64,000 bases of DNA from an uncultured Oscillospiraceae bacterium (GTDB taxonomy: Bacteria; Bacillota; Clostridia; Oscillospirales; Oscillospiraceae), in NCBI GenBank assembly GCA_910584285.1, contig CAJTYK010000007.1, positions 4,954-68,953 on the forward strand. The letters run 5' to 3'. Of the stretch, positions 17,337 through 25,812 are shown in pieces (the first letter of the stretch is position 1; every line of letters begins with the position of its first letter). A program made the translations under genes and the position numbers. The notes beneath the pieces were generated by a model that saw nothing but the letters and a program-made list of their open reading frames with translations, did no database searches and had not been told where the DNA came from.

Positions 17337-18058
17337 TACTGTTACCTGCCATTGACATGAAGGACGGGCGGTGCGTCCGTCTGAAAAAGGGGGAGTTTTC
17401 CACCGTCAGCCAGGTGGCCAACAGCGCCCTGGAGACGGCCCGGGCCTTTGCCGCCGCCGGGGCGAAGTGGATCCACATGGTGGATCTGGACGGCGCCCGG
17501 GACGGGGTGCGGCACAATTTCCCTCTGATCTACGAGGTGATCCAGCAGTCCGGCCTATCCGTGGAGCTGGGCGGCGGGATCAAAAATGAGCTGGACGTGA
17601 TCACCATCGGAGAGGCGGGGGCGGCCCGGATGGTGATTGGCTCCGCCGCCGTGACCAAGCCGGAGGTGGTGGACTACGCCCTGCGGCAGTACGGCCCGGA
17701 TCGGGTGGCGGTGGGCATCGACTGCCTGGACGGCCGGGTGCGTACCACGGGTTGGGAGAATGACTCCGGGCTGTCCGGGGTGGAGGTGGCCCGTCAGATG
17801 GAGGAGCGGGGGGTCAAGACCCTGATCTACACCGACATCGCCACCGACGGGATGCTGTCCGGCCCCAGCTTTGACCAGCTGTCCACCCTGCAAAAGGCGG
17901 TGGGGTGCGACATTGTGGCCTCCGGCGGGGTGACCACCCTGGACGACGTGAAGCGGCTCCGGGATATGGGGCTGTACGGGGCCATCATCGGCAAGGCGTA
18001 TTACGCCGGGACGCTGGATCTGTTGGAGGCAATCCGGGAAGCGGGGCCGCAGTCATGA
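17333..18058 (+). CDS. hisA: ProFAR isomerase HisA
   Basis: HisA isomerises ProFAR to PRFAR. The 241-aa beta/alpha barrel begins ILLPAIDMKDGRCVRLKKGE with the catalytic Asp, contains WIHMVDLDGARDG and VELGGGIKNELD, the second catalytic Asp region IYTDIATDGMLSGP, and ends with IVASGGVTTLDD and GAIIGKAYYAG phosphate-binding loops. It overlaps hisH upstream and the kinase gene downstream by 4 bases each, so all are translationally coupled. Confidence 0.97.
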   Translation: MILLPAIDMKDGRCVRLKKGEFSTVSQVANSALETARAFAAAGAKWIHMVDLDGARDGVRHNFPLIYEVIQQSGLSVELGGGIKNELDVITIGEAGAARMVIGSAAVTKPEVVDYALRQYGPDRVAVGIDCLDGRVRTTGWENDSGLSGVEVARQMEERGVKTLIYTDIATDGMLSGPSFDQLSTLQKAVGCDIVASGGVTTLDDVKRLRDMGLYGAIIGKAYYAGTLDLLEAIREAGPQS

Positions 18059-18564
18059 AGATCGCTGTGCTGGGGTACAGCGGGGCGGGAAAGTCCACGC
18101 TGGCCCGGGCGCTGGGGGAGCGGTACGGCATCCCGGTGCTCCACTTCGACACGGTACAGTTTACGCCCAACTGGGAGGAGCGGGATCGGGCGGAGGCTCA
18201 CCGGATGGTTCACGAGTTCATGGAGAACCCGGAGTGGGTGATCGACGGGAACTATACCAATTTTGAGTACCAGCGGCGGCTGGAGGAAGCGGACGAAATT
18301 ATAATGGTTGATCTTCCCCGGCTGGCCTGCTTTGTCCGGGCATGGAAGCGGTATTTCCGCTACCGGGGGAAAAGTCGGCCCGACATGGCCGAGGGCTGTG
18401 ACGAGAAAATGGATCTGGAATTTATGTGGTGGATTTTATGGAAAGGCCGCACGCGGCGGAAGCGGGAGCGGCACAGAGCGATCCAAGCCGCATACCCGGA
18501 GAAAACAGTGGTTTTGAAGTCCCAAAGGGACATCGACCGCTATTTGGAGGGCATTTCATGTTAG
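18055..18564 (+). CDS. FlaR-like P-loop kinase inside the his operon
   Basis: This 169-aa protein starts MKIAVLGYSGAGKSTLARAL, a Walker A motif, and continues GIPVLHFDTVQFTPNWEERD and WVIDGNYTNFEY, the layout of the adenylate-kinase-like proteins annotated as topology modulation (FlaR) proteins. The C-terminal third is rich in Arg and Trp (RRKRERHRAIQAAYPEK). It overlaps hisA by 4 bases and hisF by 7, so it is fully built into the operon. No role in histidine synthesis is known for the family; a phosphatase or nucleotide-handling role can only be guessed. Confidence 0.8.
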   Translation: MKIAVLGYSGAGKSTLARALGERYGIPVLHFDTVQFTPNWEERDRAEAHRMVHEFMENPEWVIDGNYTNFEYQRRLEEADEIIMVDLPRLACFVRAWKRYFRYRGKSRPDMAEGCDEKMDLEFMWWILWKGRTRRKRERHRAIQAAYPEKTVVLKSQRDIDRYLEGISC

Positions 18565-19316
18565 CCAAGCGCATCATCCCCTGCCTGGACGTGCGGGACG
18601 GCCGGGTGGTAAAAGGGGTCAACTTTGTGAACATCCGGGACGCCGGGGATCCGGTGGAGCTGGCTAAGTTCTACTCGGCTCAGGGGGCGGATGAGATCGT
18701 CTTTTTGGACATCACCGCCACCAGCGACGCCCGGGACACCGTGGCCGATGTGGTGGAGCGCACCGCCGCCCAGGTGTTCGTCCCCTTGACGGTGGGGGGC
18801 GGCATCCGCACCCTGGACGACTTCCAGCGGCTGCTCCGGGCGGGGGCGGACAAGATCTCGGTGAATTCCGCTGCGGTGAAGGACGAGACGCTGATCACCC
18901 GGGCGGCGGAGCGATTCGGCTCCCAGTGCGTGGTGCTGGCCATCGACGCCCGCCGCCGCCCCGAGGGCTGGTACGAGGTGGTGGTGGAGGGAGGTCGAAC
19001 CCCCACCGGCATGGATGCGGTGGAGTGGGCCCGTCGGGGCCAGGCGCTGGGGGCGGGGGAGATTCTGCTCACCTCCATGGACGCGGACGGCACCAAAGCG
19101 GGCTTCGACCTGGACATGACGCGAGCGGTGACGGAGGCTGTGTCCATCCCGGTGATCGCCTCCGGGGGCTGCGGCAGCCTGGAGCACTTTGCCCAGGTGT
19201 TTGAGGAGACGGACTGCGATGCGGCGCTGGCGGCCTCCCTGTTCCACTTCGGGGAGTTGACGGTGCCCCAGGTAAAGGACTTTCTGCGGGACAGGAGGAT
19301 CCCGGTGCGGAGGTGA
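18558..19316 (+). CDS. hisF: Imidazole glycerol phosphate synthase, cyclase subunit
   Basis: HisF uses ammonia from HisH to close the imidazole ring, giving imidazoleglycerol phosphate and AICAR. The 252-aa barrel begins LAKRIIPCLDVRDGRVVKGV, with the catalytic Asp, and has VFLDITATSDARDT, VPLTVGGGIRTLDDF, the second catalytic Asp in LLTSMDADGTKAGFDLD, and VIASGGCGSLEHF. The ATG at 18558 follows TTGGAGGG and overlaps the kinase stop; the longer frame from 18426 is rejected. Confidence 0.97.
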   Translation: MLAKRIIPCLDVRDGRVVKGVNFVNIRDAGDPVELAKFYSAQGADEIVFLDITATSDARDTVADVVERTAAQVFVPLTVGGGIRTLDDFQRLLRAGADKISVNSAAVKDETLITRAAERFGSQCVVLAIDARRRPEGWYEVVVEGGRTPTGMDAVEWARRGQALGAGEILLTSMDADGTKAGFDLDMTRAVTEAVSIPVIASGGCGSLEHFAQVFEETDCDAALAASLFHFGELTVPQVKDFLRDRRIPVRR

Positions 19317-19322
19317 GGAACT

Positions 19323-19490
19323 GTGATAGATGATCTGCTGGAGCTGGTGCTGGACATCGGCGGCGAGATGGTGGGGGCCGTGGTAGAAAGCAAGGTGGAA
19401 AAACACAGGCAGACGAAAAAGGAACGGCCTTCTGCAAAGGAGAAGGAACCATGGGAGCGGAGAAAGGAAACTCCGCCTTGGGAGGAGTAG
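19323..19490 (+). CDS. Small charged protein between hisF and hisI (55 aa)
   Basis: A GTG-started 55-codon gene fits exactly between hisF and hisI, with GGAGGTGAGG 5 bases before the start and a stop 3 bases before hisI. It encodes an amphipathic start MIDDLLELVLDIGGEMVGAV, then a very charged tail rich in Lys, Arg and Glu (VEKHRQTKKERPSAKEKE). No known domain is recognised. The strong ribosome site and exact packing argue that it is translated. It could be an accessory peptide, or an operon-coupling leader for hisI. Confidence 0.6.
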   Translation: MIDDLLELVLDIGGEMVGAVVESKVEKHRQTKKERPSAKEKEPWERRKETPPWEE

Positions 19491-19493
19491 GAA

Positions 19494-19811
19494 ATGTTTG
19501 ATCTGGATCTGCTGTTTCAAAAATCGGAGCTGATCCCAGTGGTGATCCAGGATGTGGACAGCCGGAGGGTGCTGATGGTGGGCTTCACCAACCGGGAGGC
19601 GGTGGAGCTGACCCTAAAGAACAAAACGGCCTGGTTCTGGAGCCGGAGCCGGAACCAGCTGTGGAACAAGGGGGAGACCAGCGGGCACTTTCTCCACGTC
19701 CGGGAGGTCTATGCCGACTGCGACACGGACACCCTGCTCTACCTCTGCGTCCCCGACGGGCCCACCTGTCACACAGGGGCGGAGAGCTGTTTTTTCAATC
19801 GGATCATGTGA
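19494..19811 (+). CDS. hisI: Phosphoribosyl-AMP cyclohydrolase
   Basis: HisI opens the adenine ring of PR-AMP using zinc. The 105-aa protein has the family core VLMVGFTNREAVELTLKNKT, WFWSRSRNQLWNKGETSGH, and the metal/zinc cysteines and aspartates in VYADCDTDTLLY and GPTCHTGAESCFF. It is the stand-alone cyclohydrolase: the PR-ATP pyrophosphatase (HisE) that is often fused or adjacent is missing here, as is HisC. The start follows TGGGAGGAG. It is the last gene of the operon. Confidence 0.95.
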   Translation: MFDLDLLFQKSELIPVVIQDVDSRRVLMVGFTNREAVELTLKNKTAWFWSRSRNQLWNKGETSGHFLHVREVYADCDTDTLLYLCVPDGPTCHTGAESCFFNRIM

Positions 19812-19964
19812 CGCCAAAATGTCAAGAATAAATTGCAATAAATAGGAAAATAACGGCACTCAACACAATGATATGCTCCCCTTATGAGAGACAGTGAGAA
19901 AGCAAAACGACAACCTTGGCTCTCTTTCCTGTTGTTTTCCGCCCATATGTATCTTTTATGCTTT

Positions 19965-20001
19965 GCGGCCTGCCTGGACATTTCCCAGGCAGGCCGCTTT
20001 T
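19965..20001 (+). terminator. Terminator of the his operon
   Basis: A perfect 13-base-pair stem (19965-19977 with 19985-19997, beginning GCGGCCTGCCTGG) with a 7-base loop is followed by TTTTC on the plus strand. It lies about 150 bases after hisI; the minus strand has no T run. Confidence 0.8.
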
Positions 20002-20065
20002 CGACAGGCTGGCAGGAGCAGAAGATCCGCTCCTGCGTTATTTTACGTTGTTGTGCCTGCGCCGC

Positions 20066-22588
20066 TCAGCGCCGCGCCGCCCGCTTAGGCGCGGCCCGCC
20101 GGGGCGGTTCACCGCTCCGCCGCTGGGCCAGCAGGGTCAGGGCCGCGCTGCCCCACTCGAAGGCCCGCTCAAAGACGAAGATCACCGACGGTGTTAACAT
20201 CAGGAATACCAGAATCACCAGCCCCGCCTGGAAGTCCAGCGGGGTGAGCTCGAACATCCAGCCAAAGCCCAGCACTGCCACGGCAAAGGCCGCCGTCATG
20301 GCGCCCAGCAGCGTCCACCGCTTCCAGTCCAGGGGCTTGGAGATGTAGTACAGCACCAGCAGGCCCACCTCGCCCATGATGACGGTGGCCAGGGTGGACA
20401 GGGTGACCCGCTCAAAGGCGAAGGCGAAGGTGAACAGCTCGATGAGGATCATCAGCACCACGTTGGCCAGCCCTCCCGGCAGGGCGCGGCGCAGTACGTT
20501 TGTCATAAAGCGGCCCTTCACGATCTCGTGATTGGGCTCCAGGGCCAGCACGAAGGAGGGCGCACCAATGGTGAGGGCGCTGATGAGGGTAAGCTGGATG
20601 GGCACGAAGGGATAGGGGAACCCGGCCAGCAGGGTCACCAGGGACAGGAACAGGGACATGATGTTCTTCACCAGGTACAGCGCCGCGGCCCGCTGGATGT
20701 TGTTGATCACCCGCCGGCCCTCCTCCACCACCTGGGGCATGGAGGCGAAGTTGGAGTCCAGCAGCACCACCTGGGCCACCTGGGCCGCCGCCTCCGCGCC
20801 GGAGGCCATGGCGATGCCGCAGTCCGCGTCCTTCAGGGCCAGCACGTCGTTGACGCCGTCCCCCGTCATAGCCACGGTGTGGCCCGCCTTTTGCAGGGCC
20901 TTCACCAGCTTGCGCTTCTGATCCGGGGTCACCCGGCCGAACACGTTGTAATCCCGCACCGCCCGGGCGTAGTCCGCCGGCTCCTTCAGGGTGGCGGCGT
21001 CCACATATTTGTCCCCGCCGGCGATGCCGGCCTGCACCGCCACAGCGGATACGGTGGAGGGGTTGTCCCCAGAGATCACCTTGACGGTGACCCCCTGCTG
21101 GGCGAAGTACCGGAAGGTCTCCGGGGCCTCCTTCCGGATGGGGTTGGAGATCACCGCCAGGGCCAGGGGCTCCACCCCGCCCACGATGCCGCCCTCCATG
21201 GTGGGGGCGTTGGCGCACTTGGCCAGCAGCAGCACCCGGCAGCCCTGCTCCTGGTAGGGGGTGACCATGTGCTGTAGGTCGGCGTACCGGGCCTTCATAA
21301 TGAACTCGGGTGCGCCCACCACATAGGCCCCGTAGGCCCGGAATACCACCGCCGACCACTTGTTGGCGGAGGTGAAGGGCACCGTCCGCTCCACCTGCCA
21401 GAGGGAGGACTTGGAAAACCGCTGGGCCATGGCCCGGGCGGTGTCGTTGTCCGCGTCGATGGCCCGATAGTAGGCATTGAAGATCTCCTCCACCCTCCCA
21501 GCGGGGCAGCGATCCTCGTCCAGGGGGACGATCTCCTGCACCGACATCTCGGGCTGGGTGACGGTGCCCGTCTTGTCCACGCAGAGCACGTCCACATGGG
21601 CCAGCGTCTCCACGGCGGACAGCTCGTGCACCAGGGTCTGCTTCTGGGCCAGCCGCATGACGGACACCGCCAGCGCCACGCTGGTGAGCAGGTACAGCCC
21701 CTCGGGGATCATGCCGATGAGGGCGGCCACCACGGCGGGGACGGCGTGGTCAAACTCGTTGCCCTGCACCATCAGTTCGTTGTAGAACAGGGCGGCCCCG
21801 ATGGGGATGAGGGCAAAGCCGATGAACCGGATCAGCTTGTCCAGCGACTTCATCATCTCTGACCGCCCCACCCCCTGATCCGCCTTGGCCTCCAGGGACA
21901 GCCGGGAGGCGTAGCTGGCCGCCCCCACCCGATCCAGCCGGGCCCGGCACTTGCCGGACACCACAAAGCTGCCCGACAGCAGCTCGTCGCCGGGATCCTT
22001 GGTGATGGGGTCGGCCTCGCCGGTGATCAGGGCCTCGTTCACCGTCACCTGCCCCGACATCACGGGGCCGTCGGCGGGGATCTGATCCCCCGCCCCCAGC
22101 TCCACAATGTCCTCCCGCACCAGCTTGTGGACGGGGACAGTGCCCAGCTGCCCGTCCCGCACCACCTTGACCCGGGTCTCGCTGATGAGGGACAGCTTCT
22201 CCAGGGTGGCCCGGGAGCGGAGCTGCTGGATGATGCCGATGAGGGAGTTGACCAGGGCGATGCCCAGGAACATCATGTCCTTGAAGTCCCCGGCCAGGAT
22301 CAGCAGGGCGGCCAGCACCACAAACACCAGGTTGAAGAAGGTGAGGGTGTTTTCCCGAATGATCTGCCCGGTGGACTTGGCGGTGGAGCCCACCGCCTCG
22401 TTGCCCATGCCCTGCTCCAGCAGGCGGGCGGCCTGGGCGGCGGTGAGGCCGGTTTTGGGGTCGGGAAACAGGCGCTCCGGCTCCCTGGGGGAGCGGGCGG
22501 CCCGCTCCTCCCGGCGACGCTCCCGCTGCTTTTCCTCCCGTCCCCGCTTGGGGGGCGGGGCCTGTTGTGTCTGCGACGATTGAGCCAT
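20066..22588 (-). CDS. Cation-transporting P-type ATPase (CtpE-like)
   Basis: This 840-aa membrane pump has a charged N-terminal tail (about 45 residues of Gln, Arg, Glu), the actuator block LITGEADPITKDPGDEL, the phosphorylation site DVLCVDKTGTVTQPE, and the hinge GDGVNDVLALKDADCGIAMA. The membrane helix before the phosphorylation domain holds IPEGLYLLTSVALAVS, a PEGL motif like that of calcium ATPases, so Ca2+ or Mg2+ transport is more likely than heavy metals. The closest type known to me is mycobacterial CtpE. The ATG at 22588 follows AAAGGAGC; an upstream in-frame ATG is ignored. It is monocistronic on the minus strand. Confidence 0.9.
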   Translation of the reverse strand: MAQSSQTQQAPPPKRGREEKQRERRREERAARSPREPERLFPDPKTGLTAAQAARLLEQGMGNEAVGSTAKSTGQIIRENTLTFFNLVFVVLAALLILAGDFKDMMFLGIALVNSLIGIIQQLRSRATLEKLSLISETRVKVVRDGQLGTVPVHKLVREDIVELGAGDQIPADGPVMSGQVTVNEALITGEADPITKDPGDELLSGSFVVSGKCRARLDRVGAASYASRLSLEAKADQGVGRSEMMKSLDKLIRFIGFALIPIGAALFYNELMVQGNEFDHAVPAVVAALIGMIPEGLYLLTSVALAVSVMRLAQKQTLVHELSAVETLAHVDVLCVDKTGTVTQPEMSVQEIVPLDEDRCPAGRVEEIFNAYYRAIDADNDTARAMAQRFSKSSLWQVERTVPFTSANKWSAVVFRAYGAYVVGAPEFIMKARYADLQHMVTPYQEQGCRVLLLAKCANAPTMEGGIVGGVEPLALAVISNPIRKEAPETFRYFAQQGVTVKVISGDNPSTVSAVAVQAGIAGGDKYVDAATLKEPADYARAVRDYNVFGRVTPDQKRKLVKALQKAGHTVAMTGDGVNDVLALKDADCGIAMASGAEAAAQVAQVVLLDSNFASMPQVVEEGRRVINNIQRAAALYLVKNIMSLFLSLVTLLAGFPYPFVPIQLTLISALTIGAPSFVLALEPNHEIVKGRFMTNVLRRALPGGLANVVLMILIELFTFAFAFERVTLSTLATVIMGEVGLLVLYYISKPLDWKRWTLLGAMTAAFAVAVLGFGWMFELTPLDFQAGLVILVFLMLTPSVIFVFERAFEWGSAALTLLAQRRSGEPPRRAAPKRAARR

Positions 22589-22632
22589 AAGAAAGCTCCT
22601 TTTTGTCATAGTTTGTAGCTTGCTTAGAGTCT

Positions 22633-22674
22633 ATCATACCATAAGAAAGGGCTGGCGTAAACTGCCAACCCTTT
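22633..22674 (-). promoter_or_regulatory. Terminator of the kinase operon with embedded promoter for the P-type ATPase
   Basis: On the minus strand an 11-base stem (22674-22664 with 22656-22646, one G-U pair) begins at the kinase stop codon and is followed by TTTCTT, a terminator. Within the same bases a promoter is readable: TTTACG (22661-22656), 17-base spacer, TATGAT (22638-22633) with TGG in front. The -35 thus lies in the terminator loop. Confidence 0.6.
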
Positions 22675-23638
22675 AACGTTTTCTTAAATCAGACAAAAGT
22701 TTGGCCGCGGGCTCCCCCTCCGGGGTCCTTCGAGGGCCCCCGCAAAGCCACCGAACCTCGATGGTGAACACCCCATCCTCCCACCGGGCGGCGGCGGTGT
22801 GGCCCATCCGCTCCGCCAGGGCCTTGACGATGGCCAGCCCCAGGCCAGTGGATTGGCCGGTGCGCATCTTGTCGGCGGTGTAGAACCGCTCGAACACGTG
22901 GGCAGCGTCCTCCTCGGTGAGCCCCTCCGCCCGGTTAGAGAAGGCGGATACGATGGCACTGCCCTCCCGATACAGCCGCACCGAGAGGGTGCCCGTGCCG
23001 TGGCGCAAGGCGTTGGTGAGCAGGTTGGAGAAGATCCGGGTCACCGCCCCGCTGTCTGCCCACACCGGGGGCAGGTCCTCCTCAATGTCCACCTCCATCT
23101 CCAACCCCGCCTCCTCGATCTGCCCATAGGAGGCGGCCAGCTGATCGGACAGGGTTCGGCCCAGATCCACCTGCTCCCGCTCCAGGGGCAGCTCGCCCCC
23201 CTCGATCCGGGACAGATCGTAGAAGGAGGCGATGAAGGTCTGGAGGGTGCGGGCGCGGCCTTCGATCACCGCCAGGTACTCCGCTTTTTTCTCGGGGGGC
23301 AGGCCGTCCCCCTCCAGCAGCTGGAGATAGCCCAGGATGGAGGTCAGCGGCGTGCGCAGATCGTGGGATACATTGGCGATCTGCCGTCGCAGATCCTGCT
23401 CCTTCCGGCGGTAGAGGGCTCGCTCCTCCTGCCGCAGCTCCAGCAGCTGGTTGAGGCATACCAACAGCTCCTCCGCCCCGGCGCCGGGGCAGGGGAGGGA
23501 CAGCCGAACCGTCGTCTCGTCGGCCATCTGCTCCTTCATACGGCGGGCGGCCTGGTGGAGGCCCTGCTCCAGGGTATACTGCCGCCAGAGCAGGACGGCG
23601 CAGGCCAGGGCCAGGAGAACAATGAGGACAATCTGCAT
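22673..23638 (-). CDS. Sensor histidine kinase of the ABC operon
   Basis: This 321-aa kinase has one N-terminal membrane helix (IVLIVLLALACAVLLW), a short linker, the phosphoacceptor region QIANVSHDLRTPLTSILGYL, the N box RIFSNLLTNALRHGTG, and the G box GQSTGLGLAIVKALAER. It lacks a large external sensor domain, as in kinases that sense within the membrane or through an ABC partner. The ATG at 23638 was chosen over a GTG three codons upstream for spacing from GGAAGG. It is the last gene of an operon that starts with its presumed response regulator at 26502. Confidence 0.92.
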   Translation of the reverse strand: MQIVLIVLLALACAVLLWRQYTLEQGLHQAARRMKEQMADETTVRLSLPCPGAGAEELLVCLNQLLELRQEERALYRRKEQDLRRQIANVSHDLRTPLTSILGYLQLLEGDGLPPEKKAEYLAVIEGRARTLQTFIASFYDLSRIEGGELPLEREQVDLGRTLSDQLAASYGQIEEAGLEMEVDIEEDLPPVWADSGAVTRIFSNLLTNALRHGTGTLSVRLYREGSAIVSAFSNRAEGLTEEDAAHVFERFYTADKMRTGQSTGLGLAIVKALAERMGHTAAARWEDGVFTIEVRWLCGGPRRTPEGEPAAKLLSDLRKR

Positions 23639-23659
23639 GGAGGGCACCCCTTCCGGCGG

Positions 23660-23830
23660 TCACAAAATTCTGAACAGAACAAGCAGCAGCAGGGCCAGCA
23701 GCACAAGCAGGGTCGCTTTGACATACCACGGGGAGCGGTTCCCCCGGCCAAGCCACAGCCCCAGCAGGATCAGCAGGATGGGGCCGAAAATGCCCAGAGG
23801 GCCCCCGGCGAAGATCAAAAACCATTCCAT
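23660..23830 (-). CDS. Small two-helix membrane protein (56 aa)
   Basis: MEWFLIFAGGPLGIFGPILL begins a 56-aa protein with two strongly hydrophobic segments separated by GRGNRSPWYVK. It overlaps the preceding 22-aa peptide frame by 16 bases, so coupling is likely as no separate ribosome site is visible. It stops 21 bases before the kinase start. Placed between ABC transporter and kinase genes, it could be a membrane accessory or sensor subunit. Not recognised as a known family. Confidence 0.6.
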   Translation of the reverse strand: MEWFLIFAGGPLGIFGPILLILLGLWLGRGNRSPWYVKATLLVLLALLLLVLFRIL

Positions 23831-23883
23831 CCGAATATGACGATGTAGAGGAGCAGGAGGAACACAACGACAGGAACTTTCAC
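23815..23883 (-). CDS. Putative 22-aa membrane peptide
   Basis: A GTG-started frame encodes one hydrophobic helix, MKVPVVVFLLLLYIVIFGWN plus two residues. CGAGGTG lies about 9 bases upstream, and the frame ends inside the start of the next membrane protein, an arrangement typical of coupling. The alternative is that this is only a leader for translation of the downstream gene. No homology is claimed. Confidence 0.4.
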   Translation of the reverse strand: MKVPVVVFLLLLYIVIFGWNGF

Positions 23884-23911
23884 AGCACGTCACACCTCGT
23901 TCAAAGCCGTC

Positions 23912-23935
23912 CAGCCGGGCCCTTGGGCCCGGCTG
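23912..23935 (-). repeat. Stem-loop within the operon
   Basis: An 11-base inverted repeat (CAGCCGGGCCC and its complement) with a 2-base spacer sits between two small membrane genes. No T run follows on the minus strand, so partial attenuation or mRNA processing is more likely than full termination. Confidence 0.5.
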
Positions 23936-23944
23936 AACACGGTC

Positions 23945-24046
23945 TTATTTTTCCCGCTTTTGCAGGATGCAGCACAGCCCGCCGATAAAAGCCGCCGCGA
24001 TCACGATTCCGAGCACGATGCCCATCCGTTTTTCTCCTTGTTTCAT
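23945..24046 (-). CDS. Small membrane protein (33 aa)
   Basis: The sequence MKQGEKRMGIVLGIVIAAAF followed by IGGLCCILQKREK is a single membrane helix with charged ends and two adjacent cysteines. Its ATG overlaps the stop of the ABC permease (ATGA) and is preceded by AAAGGAG, so translation is well supported despite the size. It is part of the regulator-transporter-kinase operon. Function unknown. Confidence 0.6.
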   Translation of the reverse strand: MKQGEKRMGIVLGIVIAAAFIGGLCCILQKREK

Positions 24047-24822
24047 TTGATCTCCTTTCTGTGAAACCCGTACAGGCCGATGGCGGTGCATACGATCACC
24101 CAGAAGGCTCCCACGATCCACGCCTGCCCCAGATAGACCGGGTCGCCCACCACGGCCTTGACGTTGGACAGCATGGTATTGGGGAAGTAGGCGTGTACCT
24201 TCAGCAGCAGTTCCCCGATCCCGCCCTCAAGGAGCAGGCCCGCCACCTCCACAATACTGGGCGCCACAAAGATCAGGCCCACATGGAGGAAGGACGCCGC
24301 CATTTCCCCGTGGATCAGGAACAGGCACATACAGGCCGCCGCCTGGGCGCCGATCCACAGGGGCAGGCCCGCCGCCAGAAAGTAGCCCACAATGGCCATG
24401 GCGTCTGCGGCAGAGTAAAATCCGGCGGACGGCTCCATGGGCAGCACAACGGCGCACAGGCCGATGAAGAAGCCCATCATCACCGCCAGATATACGATGG
24501 AGAGCAGGGTCTGGGCGATGAGCTTGCCCAGGTAGATCCGGGTACGGCTCAGGCCGAAGGACACCTCATTTTTCAGGGTGGAGTTCTTGTACTGCCCCGC
24601 GAACACAATGTCCCCGGTGAGCAGGCAGACGCATAAGCCGATGGCCCCCATCACCACGATGCTGACGACGGCCCCGCCGAAGGGGGTTGCCATGGAATGG
24701 GAGTTGTGGAAGGCGAACATGGAGGCGTACAGCCCCTCCAGGGCCAGCAGGACGCCCAGGGTGATATAGGTGTAGGGCCGGCGCAGCAGCTTGTAGATCT
24801 CGGCGCGGATGTAGTTAAGCAT
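24043..24822 (-). CDS. ABC-2 type permease (peptide antibiotic transporter type)
   Basis: This 259-aa protein has about six membrane segments and starts MLNYIRAEIYKLLRRPYTYI, the typical N-terminus of BcrB/EcsB-like and lantibiotic-immunity permeases. Loops contain STLKNEVSFGLSRTRIYLGK, a common feature of that group. ATG at 24822 overlaps the ATPase stop by 8 bases and follows GGGGGTGG; a GTG three codons upstream is possible. With the adjacent ATPase it should form an exporter for a peptide or lipid-II-binding antibiotic, inferred from the operon layout. Confidence 0.88.
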   Translation of the reverse strand: MLNYIRAEIYKLLRRPYTYITLGVLLALEGLYASMFAFHNSHSMATPFGGAVVSIVVMGAIGLCVCLLTGDIVFAGQYKNSTLKNEVSFGLSRTRIYLGKLIAQTLLSIVYLAVMMGFFIGLCAVVLPMEPSAGFYSAADAMAIVGYFLAAGLPLWIGAQAAACMCLFLIHGEMAASFLHVGLIFVAPSIVEVAGLLLEGGIGELLLKVHAYFPNTMLSNVKAVVGDPVYLGQAWIVGAFWVIVCTAIGLYGFHRKEIK

Positions 24823-25741
24823 GAGGGCCACCCCCGATCAGGTTGAGGAAATAGGCCTCCAGATCCGCGCCCTTCTGCTCCATGGCCAGCAGGGCCACCC
24901 CGTTCTGGGCCAGGGCGTAGGACGCCCGCTTGGGGTCGTCCAGGCAGTCGTAGAGCTGGATCACGTTGCCGGGCAGCACCTCGAACTTGTCGGTACCCAG
25001 CTGGGTCTGGAGGATGGCGGCGGCCTTGGCCGCGTCGTCCACCTCTAAGCGCAGGCAGGTGCGGCACTTGTCGTGCAGCGCCTCCGCGGAGATCTCCTCC
25101 AATAGCTTTCCCTGCTCCATGAAGCCGTACCGGGTGGCGATGCTGGACAGCTCGGACAGGATGTGGCTGGAGATCAAAATGGTGGTTTCCCGCTCCACAT
25201 TGAGCCGGCGGAGGATCTGCCGGAACTCCGCCACCCCCTCCGGATCCAGGCCGTTGATGGGCTCGTCCAGGATGAGGAAGTCCGGGTGGTTCATCAGGGC
25301 CAGGGCCAGCCCTAAGCGCTGCTTCATGCCCAGGGAGAACGATTTGAACTTCTTTGTCCCCGCAGCCGTCAGATTCACCAGCTCCAGCGCCTCGTCCACC
25401 ACGCCCTTGCCGGGGATGCCCCGCTGGAGGCGGTAGTACTCCAGGTTCTCCCGGGCGGTGAGGAAGGGGGAGAAGGAGGGGATCTCGATCATGGCCCCGG
25501 TGCGGGATCGCTGGGTGCGCAAGTCCTTTCCCGAGGCGCCGAACAGCTCCAGCTCGCCGCCGGTGGGGGTGGACTGGCCGGTGGCCAGGCGCATAAAGGT
25601 GGTCTTGCCCGCCCCGTTCCGGCCCACCAGGCCGTAGACGTCCCCCCGGCGCACCATCAGGTTCAGCCCGTCCAGGGCCAGGCAGCTCCCGTAGGCCTTG
25701 GACAGGCCGTAGGCCGCCAGCACCGCTGTGTTTTCCGTCAT
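24815..25741 (-). CDS. ABC transporter ATP-binding protein (BcrA-like)
   Basis: This 308-aa ATPase has Walker A GLVGRNGAGKTTFMRL, the signature SFSLGMKQRLGLALALMNHP, Walker B FLILDEPINGLDPEGV and the H loop ILISSHILSELS. A C-terminal extension of about 90 residues is typical of BcrA/lantibiotic-type exporters. The start follows AAAGGCGG. It is encoded 71 bases after the response regulator and overlaps the permease gene, so both are expected to assemble into one exporter. Confidence 0.93.
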   Translation of the reverse strand: MTENTAVLAAYGLSKAYGSCLALDGLNLMVRRGDVYGLVGRNGAGKTTFMRLATGQSTPTGGELELFGASGKDLRTQRSRTGAMIEIPSFSPFLTARENLEYYRLQRGIPGKGVVDEALELVNLTAAGTKKFKSFSLGMKQRLGLALALMNHPDFLILDEPINGLDPEGVAEFRQILRRLNVERETTILISSHILSELSSIATRYGFMEQGKLLEEISAEALHDKCRTCLRLEVDDAAKAAAILQTQLGTDKFEVLPGNVIQLYDCLDDPKRASYALAQNGVALLAMEQKGADLEAYFLNLIGGGPHA

Positions 25742-25812
25742 AGCGTTTCCGCCTTTCTGTTTGAACTGCCCCTATGATACCGCCGAAAGGCCAAAACTTC
25801 GGAAAGGAAAGG

